Source: Rikenellaceae bacterium
GTDB taxonomy: Bacteria > Bacteroidota > Bacteroidia > Bacteroidales > Rikenellaceae
Assembly (NCBI GenBank): GCA_015059735.1
Contig: SUZX01000004.1
Location: 128,240 to 192,239, forward strand
Direction: 5' to 3'
Length of the DNA stretch: 64,000 bases
Every line of letters starts with the position of its first letter. Positions within the stretch are counted from its first letter, which is position 1. The notes below the pieces were generated by a model, which saw nothing but the letters and a program-made list of their open reading frames with translations, did not search any database and had not been told where the DNA came from. Position numbers and translations under genes: made by a program. Shown piece after piece: positions 31,810-41,746 of this stretch.

Positions 31810-34152
31810 ATGGAACGGAAATTATTATTTTGTGCAGTCGCTATGGCAATAGCAGCTACAACATTGTTTGCACAACCAATCAAACGACCTGCGGACTACG
31901 TCAATCCGATGATCGGGACCGACGGTATGGGACATACATTCCCGGGAGCATGCGTACCCTTCGGAATTGTGCAACTCAGCCCCGATACAGACACCATTCC
32001 GCATAATATCAACGGAACATACCAAAAGAGAGTATATGAATATTGTGCAGGGTATCGCTATCACGATACAACCATCGTGGGTTTCAGTCACACCCATTTC
32101 AGCGGCACAGGACATTCCGACTTGGGCGATATTCTCATTATGCCCACAACGGGAGTATTGAAGTTGCATGCCGGAACAGAGGATAATCCCGATAGTGGTT
32201 ATCGCTCTCGCTTCTCGCACAACACGGAGAAGGCAATGCCGGGATATTATGAGGTGATGCTCGATGACTACAACATAAAGGCCCAACTTACGACGACACA
32301 ACGCGTAGGAGTACATAAATACACATTCCCGAAAGTGGATAATGGCCGCATTGTTCTTGATCTTAATCACGGCATTTACAACTACGACGGTAAAACATTA
32401 TGGGCATCGATTCGTGTGGAAAACGACAAACTGATAACCGGCTATCGCATAACAAACGGTTGGGCCCGAACAAATTACACCTATTTTGCCATCTCATTTT
32501 CGCAGCCGATAAAAAATTACGGATATCAAGATTTCGGACCAATTCATTATAAGGGCGGTTGGCGCAAATTCCCCGTAAACAACAATTTCCCCGAGATGGC
32601 CGGTCGCAAGATAGTTTCGTTTTTCGAGTTTAATACCGAAACGCATCCGGAACTCACGGTAAAAGTAGCCCTCTCGGCTACTAGCACTGAAGGTGCGGTA
32701 AAGAACCTGATGGCAGAGGCTGCAACAAAAGACTTTGAGACGATCGCCCGCGAAGCCTCCGAGAATTGGAACAAACAGTTGGCATCTATCGAGGTGGAGG
32801 GCACAGAAGACCAAAAAGCAATGGTTTATACATCCTACTACCACACCTTGATAAACCCCTCGATATATATGGATGTCGATGGCAAATATCGCGGCTTGGA
32901 TCAAAATATCCATCAAGCCGAAGGTTTTAAGAACTACACGATCTTTTCGTTATGGGATACCTATCGCGCCGAGCATCCGTTCTTGCTGTTGATGAAACCC
33001 GAGCAAGCCCGCGACATGGTTGTTTCGATGATTCGCCACCAGCAACAGAGCGTACACGGCTTATTGCCGATTTGGAGCCACATGGCCAACGACAATTGGT
33101 GCATGAGCGGTTATCACGCGACATCTGTTCTGGCTGATGCCATTACAAAAGGCGCCGATGTGGATAAGCAGGAAGCGTTGAAAGCGATGATTACCACGTC
33201 GAATGTTCCCTACTTCGATGGGTTGGGCGAATATGTTGGCTTGGGATATGTACCTTTGGAGGCTACAAAAACCGCTGCTTCGACAACATTGGAGTATTGT
33301 TACGACGACTGGACAATCTACCAAACAGCTCTTGCCGCAGGCAATAACGAGATCGCCGAACGATATCGCAAACGAGCGTTGAACTACCGTCGTATTTTCG
33401 ACAGGGAGATAGGCTTTGCCCGTCCTCGCTACCGTGACGGGAGTTTTAAGCGCAATTTCGATGTTTTGCAAACTCACGGCGAAGGATTTATCGAGGGCAA
33501 CTCGTGGAATTTCTCATTCCATGTACCCCACGATGTCTTTGGCATCATAAACCACATGGGGGGCGAAAAAGAGTTCCTGCGTAAGCTCGACGAATTGTTT
33601 GTCATGTATCTGCCGGAAAAATACTACGCAGCAAACGAGGATATTACATCAGATTGTCTGATTGGCGGGTATGTACACGGCAACGAGCCGAGCCATCATA
33701 TCCCATATCTCTATGCGTGGACCTCGCAGCCGTGGAAGACACAGTATTGGGTGCGTGAAGTGATGAACAAGATGTATAAAAATCATATCCGAGGGTTAAG
33801 CGGCAACGATGATTGCGGACAGATGTCGGCATGGTATCTCTTTACAGCGATGGGATTCTATCCCGTTTGCCCCGGCACGGATCAATATGTGTTGGGAGCA
33901 CCTTATTTGCCATACATGAAACTGACATTGGCCAATGGGCAAACATTTGAGATCAAAGCACCGAATGTGAGCGACAAGAATCGATACATTAAGGCCGTAC
34001 GCCTGAATGGCAAGCCATACACCAAAAACTATATCACGCACACGGATCTGGTCGGTGGCGGCACATTGGAGTTTGTGATGTCTTCGGCGCCCAACAAGCG
34101 ACGTGGCTTGGCTATGAGCGACAAACCCTATTCACTTACCGATGGCAAATAG
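31810..34152 (+). CDS. GH92-family alpha-mannosidase, secreted
   Basis: 780 residues with a signal peptide (cleavage likely after LFAQ). GH92 enzymes are calcium-dependent exo-alpha-mannosidases acting on N-glycans and fungal mannan. Family hallmarks present: VNPMIGTDGMGHTFPGA near the N terminus, YVHGNEPSHHIPYLY (Glu626 region), and GNDDCGQMSAWYLFTAMGFYP (from residue 665). Linkage specificity cannot be assigned. It is followed 15 bp later by a GH20 gene, so the pair can remove mannose and GlcNAc from host glycans. Confidence 0.95.
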   Translation: MERKLLFCAVAMAIAATTLFAQPIKRPADYVNPMIGTDGMGHTFPGACVPFGIVQLSPDTDTIPHNINGTYQKRVYEYCAGYRYHDTTIVGFSHTHFSGTGHSDLGDILIMPTTGVLKLHAGTEDNPDSGYRSRFSHNTEKAMPGYYEVMLDDYNIKAQLTTTQRVGVHKYTFPKVDNGRIVLDLNHGIYNYDGKTLWASIRVENDKLITGYRITNGWARTNYTYFAISFSQPIKNYGYQDFGPIHYKGGWRKFPVNNNFPEMAGRKIVSFFEFNTETHPELTVKVALSATSTEGAVKNLMAEAATKDFETIAREASENWNKQLASIEVEGTEDQKAMVYTSYYHTLINPSIYMDVDGKYRGLDQNIHQAEGFKNYTIFSLWDTYRAEHPFLLLMKPEQARDMVVSMIRHQQQSVHGLLPIWSHMANDNWCMSGYHATSVLADAITKGADVDKQEALKAMITTSNVPYFDGLGEYVGLGYVPLEATKTAASTTLEYCYDDWTIYQTALAAGNNEIAERYRKRALNYRRIFDREIGFARPRYRDGSFKRNFDVLQTHGEGFIEGNSWNFSFHVPHDVFGIINHMGGEKEFLRKLDELFVMYLPEKYYAANEDITSDCLIGGYVHGNEPSHHIPYLYAWTSQPWKTQYWVREVMNKMYKNHIRGLSGNDDCGQMSAWYLFTAMGFYPVCPGTDQYVLGAPYLPYMKLTLANGQTFEIKAPNVSDKNRYIKAVRLNGKPYTKNYITHTDLVGGGTLEFVMSSAPNKRRGLAMSDKPYSLTDGK

Positions 34153-34167
34153 CGATATTCAAACAAA

Positions 34168-36012
34168 ATGTCATTGAAGCTCATGAAAAAAATCCTCTGT
34201 TTATCCTTGCTTTTATCCATATTTTCGAGCCTTGCGCAACCCTCGTTTTCGCTGATTCCCCAACCGCGCAACTTTACTCAATTGAGCAACCGAACATTTG
34301 CGCTCGACACAGCCAAACAGCTCAGCATCCGATACGATGTTCCCGACAATTGGAACGAAGAGCAATATGCACTACTTGTTGCCCCGCACAAAATCGAGAT
34401 ACGAGCCAAAACCCTGCAAGGAGTCGTGTGGGCTCGTCGCACGCTCGAACAACTACGCAATGAGTCGGGACGCTATCCGCATGTGCAGATCGAAGATTGG
34501 CCCGAATTTCCGATCCGTGGCCTAACCTACGACGACGGCCGTAATTTTGTGGGTGTCGAGATGATCAAACACTACCTCGACATCATGTCTGCCTACAAAC
34601 TGAACCTGTTCCATTGGCACCTGACCGACAAGCCAGCATGGCGTATCGAGTGCCGATGCTACCCGCAACTGAACGATCCCCGCTACCAGCGTGCCGGACG
34701 AGATCAAGGTGCCTTCTACACCTACGATCAAATTCGAGAGGTGATCGCTTATGCCCGTGAGCGTGGCATTCGGATTCTGCCCGAAATCGACATGCCCGGA
34801 CACAGCGACTATTTCGATGCTGCCTTCGGATTCCCGATGCACTCGGCAGAGGGGCGCGCCATGCTCGAAAAGTGCATTGCCGAGTTCTGTGCCGAGATTC
34901 CCGCAACACTTTGTCCCGAGATACACATCGGTTCGGATGAGGTCTATGTTCCCGATCCGAAGGGATTCATGCAGTGGGCTGAACGCACGTTACGCAAGGA
35001 GGGACGCACCACCTACGTTTGGGACCCGGGATTGCCGGCTGACTCACTCTCGGTGCGTCAGGTATGGCGCGAAAATACCGGTGCCGGCGAAACTGTATGG
35101 CCGCATGCTCCGTATGTGGATAGCTCGATGGGCTACCTGAACTACTACGATCCGCTGCTGTTTCCCGCAAAGATCTTTTTCCACACCCCTTGCGAAACGG
35201 GAAAATCCGATCGTTTTGCCCGAGGAGGTATTCTCTGCATGTGGTACGATGTCCGCGTGGCCGACAAATCAAAAATTGAGTTACACAACGGGTTGGCCGG
35301 AGGAACCCTCGCCTTTGCCGAACGTTTTTGGACGGGAGGAGCAATCACCTCACAATATTACGGAACATTGCTACCACCAGCCGAAAGCGAGGAGATGCGA
35401 CGATTTGAAGCTTTTCAGCAACGAATGGCGACACACAAACGGTCTCGTTTGGCGCAAGGCATGAGTTATTGGGAGCCGCTGCACGCTCCGGCTTGGGAGA
35501 TCACCTTGACGAGCGAAACAAAGAGTTGCAAAGTGACTGCTTGGGGCGATGTGATCGACCTCGAAGCTCTCTGTCGCAAACACGGCATACCGGAGGGAGA
35601 TGTACAATGTCGCGCCATGCGAACCATTGTCTGTCATCAAGATGAAGTTCGTCGATTCAAAATCGGATTCGAAGCTCCGGTACGTTCAAATCGTTGCTCG
35701 GATGGTATTGCCAAGCAAGGGCATTGGCCCAATGAAGGCCGCATCCTGATCAACGGCAAACCCCTTGCCCCTCCTCAATGGAAAGAGCCCGAGAACTATA
35801 AATTCCACTTCAACACATGGGCCAAACCCGAAGAGGAGTTCCCCTACACCGACGAACAACTCTATTGGATGCGACCAGCAACCGCCATCACCCTCCACAA
35901 AGGTGTCAACAAAATAGAGATGTCAGTAAAACGCCACTTCCGAGGACAACGATTCCACATGGCGTTCATCGAAGAGGCAGGGCAGCAATTGCAAACAAGG
36001 TGCAACCGTTAG
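34168..36012 (+). CDS. GH20-family beta-N-acetylhexosaminidase, secreted
   Basis: 614 residues from the first ATG; the second ATG at 34183 gives a more standard signal peptide (MKKILCLSLLLSIFSSLAQ). An N-terminal GH20b-type domain (about 30-110) precedes the TIM barrel. RGLTYDDGRNF, HWHLTDKPAWRIE and LPEIDMPGHS are family motifs. The catalytic Asp-Glu pair is in HIGSDEV (Asp257-Glu258), where the usual Gly-Asp-Glu is Ser-Asp-Glu, a mild variation. The C-terminal ~190 residues are an accessory region seen in related Bacteroidetes proteins. Removes terminal GlcNAc or GalNAc; probably periplasmic. Confidence 0.93.
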   Translation: MSLKLMKKILCLSLLLSIFSSLAQPSFSLIPQPRNFTQLSNRTFALDTAKQLSIRYDVPDNWNEEQYALLVAPHKIEIRAKTLQGVVWARRTLEQLRNESGRYPHVQIEDWPEFPIRGLTYDDGRNFVGVEMIKHYLDIMSAYKLNLFHWHLTDKPAWRIECRCYPQLNDPRYQRAGRDQGAFYTYDQIREVIAYARERGIRILPEIDMPGHSDYFDAAFGFPMHSAEGRAMLEKCIAEFCAEIPATLCPEIHIGSDEVYVPDPKGFMQWAERTLRKEGRTTYVWDPGLPADSLSVRQVWRENTGAGETVWPHAPYVDSSMGYLNYYDPLLFPAKIFFHTPCETGKSDRFARGGILCMWYDVRVADKSKIELHNGLAGGTLAFAERFWTGGAITSQYYGTLLPPAESEEMRRFEAFQQRMATHKRSRLAQGMSYWEPLHAPAWEITLTSETKSCKVTAWGDVIDLEALCRKHGIPEGDVQCRAMRTIVCHQDEVRRFKIGFEAPVRSNRCSDGIAKQGHWPNEGRILINGKPLAPPQWKEPENYKFHFNTWAKPEEEFPYTDEQLYWMRPATAITLHKGVNKIEMSVKRHFRGQRFHMAFIEEAGQQLQTRCNR

Positions 36013-36093
36013 CAACAAAGCTTTAAGAGCGGAAATACGACAAATTTGTGTAAATTCACATATAAGCACCCTCTTTTTTTAATTGGTTTTATG

Positions 36094-36101
36094 TATCTTT
36101 G
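36094..36101 (+). promoter_or_regulatory. prfA promoter -7 element
   Basis: TATCTTTG, 27 bp before the prfA ATG, preceded by a T run at the -33 position. It places the start codon at 36129 and excludes the upstream in-frame ATG at 36099, which lies inside the element. Confidence 0.6.
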
Positions 36102-36128
36102 CACCAAAATGTAAAGACACTGAAAATT

Positions 36129-37214
36129 ATGGCAGATAATAGCATCTTGATCCGCTTAGATGGTTTGAAACTCAAATACGAGGAGATCGGACAAAAACTC
36201 ACCGACCCCGAAGTCATCGCCGATGTCAAACAGTTCGTGCAACTCAACAAGGAGTACAAAGAGTTAGAACCCATCATCGAGACCTCCGATCGTTTCCGCA
36301 CAGCCATCGCTAACTTGGCAGAGGCAAAAGATATCTTGGTCAATGACAAAGACGAGGAGATGCGCGAAATGGCGCGCGAAGAGATCGCCGAATTGGAGCC
36401 AGCCATCGAACGCATGGAGGAGGAGATCAAATTGCTGTTGATCCCCAAAGATCCGCAGGACTCGAAAAATGCCATCGTCGAGATTCGCGGCGGTACGGGT
36501 GGTGACGAGGCGGCAATCTTTGCCGGTGACCTGTTACGCATGTACACCAAATATGTAGAATCGAAAGGTTGGCGTTACGAAGTCACCTCATCGTCGGAAG
36601 GTGCTGCCGGCGGATTCAAAGAGGTGGTGATGAAGGTTACGGGCTCAAACGTGTACGGAACACTAAAATACGAATCGGGTGTACACCGCGTACAACGTGT
36701 GCCGCAGACCGAAACACAAGGCCGCGTACACACCTCGGCAGCTTCGGTGGCTGTATTGCCCGAAGCCGAGGAGTTCGACGTGGAAATCTCGATGAACGAC
36801 ATCCGCAAGGATATTTTCTGCGCCTCGGGGCCGGGCGGTCAGTCGGTTAACACGACCTACTCAGCCATCCGCTTGACACACATCCCGACTGGCATTGTCG
36901 TACAATGTCAAGACCAAAAATCGCAACTTAAAAACTTCGACAAGGCTTTCGAAGAGTTACGTACACGTATCTTCAACCTCGAATATTCAAAATACCTCGA
37001 CGAGATCGCCTCAAAACGAAAAACCATGGTTTCGACCGGTGACCGATCGGCCAAGATCCGCACCTACAACTACCCGCAAGGACGCATCACCGACCACCGC
37101 ATCAACTACACGATCTACAACCTCGCAGCCTTCATGGATGGCGACATTCAAGACTGCATAGACCATTTGATCGTGGCCGAAAATGCCGAGCGTCTGAAAG
37201 AGAGCGAATTGTAA
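36129..37214 (+). CDS. prfA: Peptide chain release factor 1
   Basis: 361 residues; releases peptides at UAA and UAG. The GGQ loop is GPGGQSVNTTYSAIRLTHIP, and the stop-codon-reading region is VQRVPQTETQGRVHTSAA, with the RF1-type PxT (PQT). Full length. The next gene is 92 bp downstream. Confidence 0.97.
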   Translation: MADNSILIRLDGLKLKYEEIGQKLTDPEVIADVKQFVQLNKEYKELEPIIETSDRFRTAIANLAEAKDILVNDKDEEMREMAREEIAELEPAIERMEEEIKLLLIPKDPQDSKNAIVEIRGGTGGDEAAIFAGDLLRMYTKYVESKGWRYEVTSSSEGAAGGFKEVVMKVTGSNVYGTLKYESGVHRVQRVPQTETQGRVHTSAASVAVLPEAEEFDVEISMNDIRKDIFCASGPGGQSVNTTYSAIRLTHIPTGIVVQCQDQKSQLKNFDKAFEELRTRIFNLEYSKYLDEIASKRKTMVSTGDRSAKIRTYNYPQGRITDHRINYTIYNLAAFMDGDIQDCIDHLIVAENAERLKESEL

Positions 37215-37306
37215 TCAAAATTACAAAAAATCTGCAGCCGCTCAATTCGAACGGCCGCAAAACAATATCCGGCGGCCACCATTCGTTTTAGGGGAAACAC
37301 CATCGT

Positions 37307-37843
37307 ATGAAAAGAGTTTTTTTGTTGCTTTTGATGACTCTGTTGGCCGGAGCGATTCGGGCACAACAGCCATTGTATATCGTCAACGGCAAACCCACGA
37401 CAACGATTGCCCACATTGCCCCCGAGAACATCGAAAAGATCGACGAATTACCCGCCGATGAGGAGACCATTGCCCGCTACGGTGCAGCCGCTTCGCATGG
37501 CGTCTTGTTGGTCACATTGCGTTACGACGAGCCGGCACGATTCGATCGTGATTCGACATTCGGAAGTTATATAGCCCGACAGGTAAAATGGGGAGCCGAC
37601 GAGCCGGCAGCACGGGTGGTTGTACGCTACAAGATCACCCCCGAAGGGCGCACCGTTGTCAGCAAAGAGTTGGAGGCAACCGACAACCGACTGAAACGCC
37701 GTGTTCTGAAAGCAATTGCCGAGGCTCCGGCATGGCAACCCGCCCGCAAAAACGGAGTTCCGGTCGAAAGTGAAGGAGTACTCCGTATCCAACTTCCTAT
37801 TGGAAAACGCATGCCCCGTCCTGTGGAATTGGTATTCCGATAA
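37307..37843 (+). CDS. Small secreted protein with plug-like and TonB C-terminal-like parts
   Basis: 178 residues with a signal peptide (LLLLMTLLAGAIRAQ). Residues 23-70 (PLYIVNGKP, IAPENIEKIDELP, ARYGAAASHGVLLVTL) resemble the end of a SusC/TonB-receptor plug domain, where the usual form is IDGVP, IESIEVLKD, AIYGSRGANGVILVTT. Residues ~100-170 (ITPEGRTVVSKELE, AIAEAPAWQPARKNGVPV) resemble the TonB C-terminal domain. It has no barrel and no membrane anchor. The function is unknown; 33 bp upstream of menA. Confidence 0.7.
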   Translation: MKRVFLLLLMTLLAGAIRAQQPLYIVNGKPTTTIAHIAPENIEKIDELPADEETIARYGAAASHGVLLVTLRYDEPARFDRDSTFGSYIARQVKWGADEPAARVVVRYKITPEGRTVVSKELEATDNRLKRRVLKAIAEAPAWQPARKNGVPVESEGVLRIQLPIGKRMPRPVELVFR

Positions 37844-37876
37844 CCGTTCAAAAAAAACATCTATCACCCTAACATC

Positions 37877-38788
37877 ATGAAAACAAACTCATTGGCAGCA
37901 TGGATTTTGGCTGTAAGACCTTATAGTCTTGGAGCCTCGATCATTCCGGTAGCCACAGGTTCGGCATTGGCCTATACCGATGGAAAGTTCCAATTTGTGC
38001 CGGCTCTGCTGTGCCTGCTTTTCGCCGTACTGATGCAATGCACTGCCAATCTCGTCAACGACCTTTGCGACTTCATCAAAGGAGCCGATCAACCCGACCG
38101 ATTGGGGCCCGACCGCGCATTTGCCAAAGGATATATCACCATGCCCGCCATGAAACGGGGCATTTTGAGCTTCACATTGGCAGCAGCAGTTATCGGCTGC
38201 GGAGCTCTCGGGTGGGTTGTCGCACACAACACGTTGATCTACGGTGGTTGGGAATTGTTGGCAGTCGGAGTTGCCTGTATCCTCTTCGCCTATATTTACA
38301 CGGCCGGCCCTTGGGCTTTGGCCTACCATGCGTTGGGCGACGTGGCTGTCGTTCTGTTTTTCGGATTAGTACCGGCATTCTTCACCTATTACATCCAAAC
38401 GGGCAGTTGGAGCTACGAGGTCATCTTGGCAGCAACAGCCTGCGGATTAGTGATTGACACCATGTTGTGGGTCAACAATTTCCGCGATCGCGTGGAGGAT
38501 GCCCGTTGCGGCAAACGCACCCTCGTCGTACTGCTTGGCGAGACAGTGGGGCGTTGGGGATATCTTGTTCTCGGCACGGCAGCAACACTGCTCTGTTTGG
38601 CATTTCTTGCCAATGAGCGTTGGTGGGCAGCATTGCTCCCATTGGTGTATTGGATACTCTGCTTTGCCTGTTGGCGGAAAATCGTACGTATCGATCACGG
38701 CGACGAGTTAAACGTCTGCTTGGGCGAAACAGCTCGTAACATGCTATTATTCGGCGTATTGCTCACGGCAGGAATCTTACTCGGATGA
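37877..38788 (+). CDS. menA: 1,4-dihydroxy-2-naphthoate polyprenyltransferase
   Basis: Integral membrane UbiA-family enzyme that attaches the prenyl tail in menaquinone synthesis. 303 residues with about eight or nine membrane segments. The first Asp-rich motif is NLVNDLCDFIKGAD and the second NNFRDRVEDARCGKRT. The stop overlaps the xseA start (ATGA). A polyprenyl synthase that could supply its substrate lies at 59972-60943. Confidence 0.94.
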   Translation: MKTNSLAAWILAVRPYSLGASIIPVATGSALAYTDGKFQFVPALLCLLFAVLMQCTANLVNDLCDFIKGADQPDRLGPDRAFAKGYITMPAMKRGILSFTLAAAVIGCGALGWVVAHNTLIYGGWELLAVGVACILFAYIYTAGPWALAYHALGDVAVVLFFGLVPAFFTYYIQTGSWSYEVILAATACGLVIDTMLWVNNFRDRVEDARCGKRTLVVLLGETVGRWGYLVLGTAATLLCLAFLANERWWAALLPLVYWILCFACWRKIVRIDHGDELNVCLGETARNMLLFGVLLTAGILLG

Positions 38789-40089
38789 TCTCCGAAACGC
38801 AACATATCACCCTATGCGAATTGCAACGACTTGTCAAGCAAACCCTTGACGAACGCTTTGCATTGCCTCTATGGGTAAGTGCCGAAATCTCCGACCTGAA
38901 AGTCAACTATTCGGGACACTGCTACCTCGAATTAGTAGAAAAAGGTGGCGACAACGGAGTTCCCACCGCCCAAGCCCGTGCTGTGATTTGGCGCAGTCAC
39001 TACTCCCGCATTGCCGGCAACTTTGAGGAGCAAACCGGCGAACGATTAGCCGCAGGAATTCGCATCTTGGCCAAAGTGCTTGTATCCTACCACGAATTAT
39101 ACGGATTTTCACTGCAAATCACCGATATTGATCCTGCCTTCACGTTGGGCGACATGGAACGACAACGCCAGCTGACAATCGCCCAACTCCAACACGACGG
39201 AGTTTGGGAGATGAACCACGAAATAGCGTTACCCGAGGTCGTTCAACGTATTGCGGTGGTATCGAGTGCCCAAGCCGCCGGCTATCAGGATTTCTGCAAA
39301 GAGTTGGCTCGCAGTTATTACCGATTCGAAACCACGCTGTTCGATGCCTTCATGCAGGGCGAGGCTGCCGAGGAATCAATCATCGGAGCACTCTCCGCCA
39401 TTGCCGAGCGAATAGAGGAGTTCGATGCCGTGATCCTCATTCGAGGTGGCGGCTCGCGTAGCGATCTCAACTGTTTCAATGCCTATCGGCTCTGCACCCA
39501 CATTGCCCAATTCCCACTCCCTGTGATCACGGGTATCGGTCACGACAAAGATGTCAGCGTAGCCGACATGGTTGCCCATACGGCACTCAAAACCCCGACG
39601 GCAGTAGCCGGCTGGCTTGTAGAACGGATTACCGATGTCGACTTCCGGCTCGACAACGCCGCCTTGCAACTACAAGAGCAGACAAACCACCTGATACACG
39701 CTGCCGCAATGCGCATCGAGCAGTTGTCGGGAGACCTTCGACAACAGAGTAACTTGTTACTGACACGACAACGACTGCAAATACAACGAGTGGCAGAGCT
39801 GCTCCCCGAAGCGGCACGCAGAGTTCTCGAACGGCAAACATTGCGCTTGGAGCATATGGCACATCTGCTACCCGACGCGGTACGAAATCTGCTCGACCGA
39901 CAACGACAACGAATCAACAGCGCATCGGATTCGATCCTCGGAAGCTCTCCGGAGCGAATTTTGCGGTTGGGATTCGCCATCGTGCGGGCCAACGGGAGGG
40001 CCGTTATCTCGGCAAAATCGGTATGTGCCGGAGATTCGATCGATATCGAGGTTGCAGATGGCCGGATAGAGGCTACGGTAAAACAATAA
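38785..40089 (+). CDS. xseA: Exodeoxyribonuclease VII large subunit
   Basis: 434 residues. An N-terminal OB domain (LPLWVSAEISDLKVNYSGHCYLEL) precedes the catalytic domain with RIAVVSSAQAAGYQDF, LIRGGGSRSDLNCFN and the conserved TGIGHDKDVSVADMVAH, then a long coiled coil. With XseB it degrades single-stranded DNA. Overlaps menA by 4 bp. Confidence 0.97.
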   Translation: MISETQHITLCELQRLVKQTLDERFALPLWVSAEISDLKVNYSGHCYLELVEKGGDNGVPTAQARAVIWRSHYSRIAGNFEEQTGERLAAGIRILAKVLVSYHELYGFSLQITDIDPAFTLGDMERQRQLTIAQLQHDGVWEMNHEIALPEVVQRIAVVSSAQAAGYQDFCKELARSYYRFETTLFDAFMQGEAAEESIIGALSAIAERIEEFDAVILIRGGGSRSDLNCFNAYRLCTHIAQFPLPVITGIGHDKDVSVADMVAHTALKTPTAVAGWLVERITDVDFRLDNAALQLQEQTNHLIHAAAMRIEQLSGDLRQQSNLLLTRQRLQIQRVAELLPEAARRVLERQTLRLEHMAHLLPDAVRNLLDRQRQRINSASDSILGSSPERILRLGFAIVRANGRAVISAKSVCAGDSIDIEVADGRIEATVKQ

Positions 40090-40099
40090 ACACACGAAT

Positions 40100-40291
40100 A
40101 TGGCAAAGAAAGAGGAAATAACCTATGCAGAGGCTATGGCAAAAATCGAGCTGACACTCGCCAAATTGCGTAACGACGAGTTGGACGTGGACACGCTGTC
40201 TTCCGAAGTGAAGCAAGCCTCCGAACTGATCGCTTTCTGCAAAAAGAAGCTGCACAAAACCGAAACGGAGATCGCTAAAATTCTCGAATAG
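40100..40291 (+). CDS. xseB: Exodeoxyribonuclease VII small subunit
   Basis: 63 residues, helical hairpin typical of XseB (TYAEAMAKIELTLAKLRNDELDVDTL). It follows xseA by 10 bp and is followed by the methyltransferase gene after a single base. Confidence 0.94.
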   Translation: MAKKEEITYAEAMAKIELTLAKLRNDELDVDTLSSEVKQASELIAFCKKKLHKTETEIAKILE

Positions 40292-40292
40292 G

Positions 40293-41066
40293 ATGAAACG
40301 CTTGATCAAATGGGCCCTCAACCACATTCCGCGCCCCATGCTGCAACGCATGGCAGGATGGATCATACCCATCATCGGATTTTTCTATAAAGGGCATGGC
40401 GTAACCTGTCCGGTTTGCGGTAAAAAATATCGCAAATTTCTCCCCTATGGCTATGTGCAATCACGCCCCAATGCGCTCTGTCCGCACTGCCTGTCGTTGG
40501 AACGCCATCGGCTGTTATGGCTTTATCTCACACACGAGACCGACCTGTTACAACGCTTTCCGCGCACCCTGCACATTGCCCCCGAGGTCTGCATCATGCG
40601 CCATCTGAAACCCCATTTCGCGGCACATGCAGGACAATACATCACAGCCGACCTCGAAAGTCCGTTAGCCGATCTGCATTTCGATGTACAACAGATTCCA
40701 TTGGCCGACAAATCGGTCGATGTGGTAATCTGCAACCACCTGCTCGAACATGTCGCCGACGACCGGCAGGCTCTGCGCGAACTACATCGCATTTTGAAAC
40801 CCGGGGGTTGGGGGATTTTGCTCTCTCCCGTAGAACGCGACTACGAACAAACCTTCGAAGATGACACCATCACCGATCCCGATGAGCGCACCCGCATCTT
40901 CGGCCAATACGACCACCGACGCATCTACGGAGCTGATTATACCGATCGGTTGCGCAGCGTGGGATTCGAAGCCGCCGACATCGATTACAGCGCATCATTC
41001 GACGACAAGACGCGGCAAAAATACGCCCTGCCGGAGGATCACATCTACGTCGTATATCGACACTGA
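40293..41066 (+). CDS. SAM-dependent methyltransferase with N-terminal zinc-ribbon-like motif
   Basis: 257 residues. Two Cys pairs, CPVC (Cys39, Cys42) and CPHC (Cys63, Cys66), form a probable zinc ribbon. The class I methyltransferase core follows, with VDVVICNHLLEHVADDRQALRELHRILKPGG as motifs around the Methyltransf_11 domain (residues ~90-190). The substrate is unknown. It is one base after xseB and ends immediately before the convergent hemolysin III gene, so it belongs to the menA-xseA-xseB unit. The same kind of protein is often annotated as a glycosyl- or sugar-cluster methyltransferase, which cannot be confirmed here. Confidence 0.8.
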   Translation: MKRLIKWALNHIPRPMLQRMAGWIIPIIGFFYKGHGVTCPVCGKKYRKFLPYGYVQSRPNALCPHCLSLERHRLLWLYLTHETDLLQRFPRTLHIAPEVCIMRHLKPHFAAHAGQYITADLESPLADLHFDVQQIPLADKSVDVVICNHLLEHVADDRQALRELHRILKPGGWGILLSPVERDYEQTFEDDTITDPDERTRIFGQYDHRRIYGADYTDRLRSVGFEAADIDYSASFDDKTRQKYALPEDHIYVVYRH

Positions 41067-41723
41067 TCAATAGAGATAGAAGACGATTCCGATAAAGTGG
41101 CACACGACTGCCAAATTGATCAGCAGATGCCACACCAAATGGTGGTAACGGAAACCTTTGCGGGCATAAAACCACGCACCAAGCGTATAGAGTAGGCCTC
41201 CCGCTGCAATCAATACCAACAACGGAACCGAAGCCTGTCGCACAAAAAGGGGCATGAAAAAGACAATCGTCCATCCCATCACCAAATAGATTGTAAGGCT
41301 GACGGCCGGAATCGACCGGCGAGAGAGTGATTTATAGAATATCCCGAACAACACCATCACCCATTGCAACACCGTGATAAGAATGCCCTGCCACCCTCCG
41401 ATTACCGAGAGGGCTATTGGTGTATAACTGCCGGCAATGGCAAAATAGATAAAAATATGGTCGAGGATATGAAAAACCTCTTTGTGTTTCGACTGCGGAT
41501 TCATCGAGTGGTAAAGTGTCGAGATCAAAAACATCAAAAAAATCGAAATCACAAAGATACTTACCGACACCGCAGCCAACACACCCGAAGAATCATGCGT
41601 ATAAGCCCAAACAGCTGAAAATGGCAACGATAACAGGGCAAACAATGCCATGACTCCGTGCGAAACCGAATTTGCAACCTCTTCTCCGAGGGTCGGAATA
41701 TAAGCACTCAACTTCTTTCTCAT
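41067..41723 (-). CDS. Hemolysin III / PAQR-family membrane protein
   Basis: 218 residues from ATG 41723, which agrees with the promoter at 41747; longer starts fall in the promoter. Seven predicted membrane segments and the family motifs NSVSHGVMA, STLYHSMNPQSKHKEVFHILDHIFIY and the C-terminal HHLVWHLLINLAVVCHF, where the conserved His residues would bind zinc. Members resemble adiponectin receptors; the name hemolysin comes from one early report and should not be read as a virulence function. Its stop codon directly abuts that of the methyltransferase. Confidence 0.9.
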   Translation of the reverse strand: MRKKLSAYIPTLGEEVANSVSHGVMALFALLSLPFSAVWAYTHDSSGVLAAVSVSIFVISIFLMFLISTLYHSMNPQSKHKEVFHILDHIFIYFAIAGSYTPIALSVIGGWQGILITVLQWVMVLFGIFYKSLSRRSIPAVSLTIYLVMGWTIVFFMPLFVRQASVPLLVLIAAGGLLYTLGAWFYARKGFRYHHLVWHLLINLAVVCHFIGIVFYLY

Positions 41724-41746
41724 ACAATAGTGATTAATTTCGGTGA

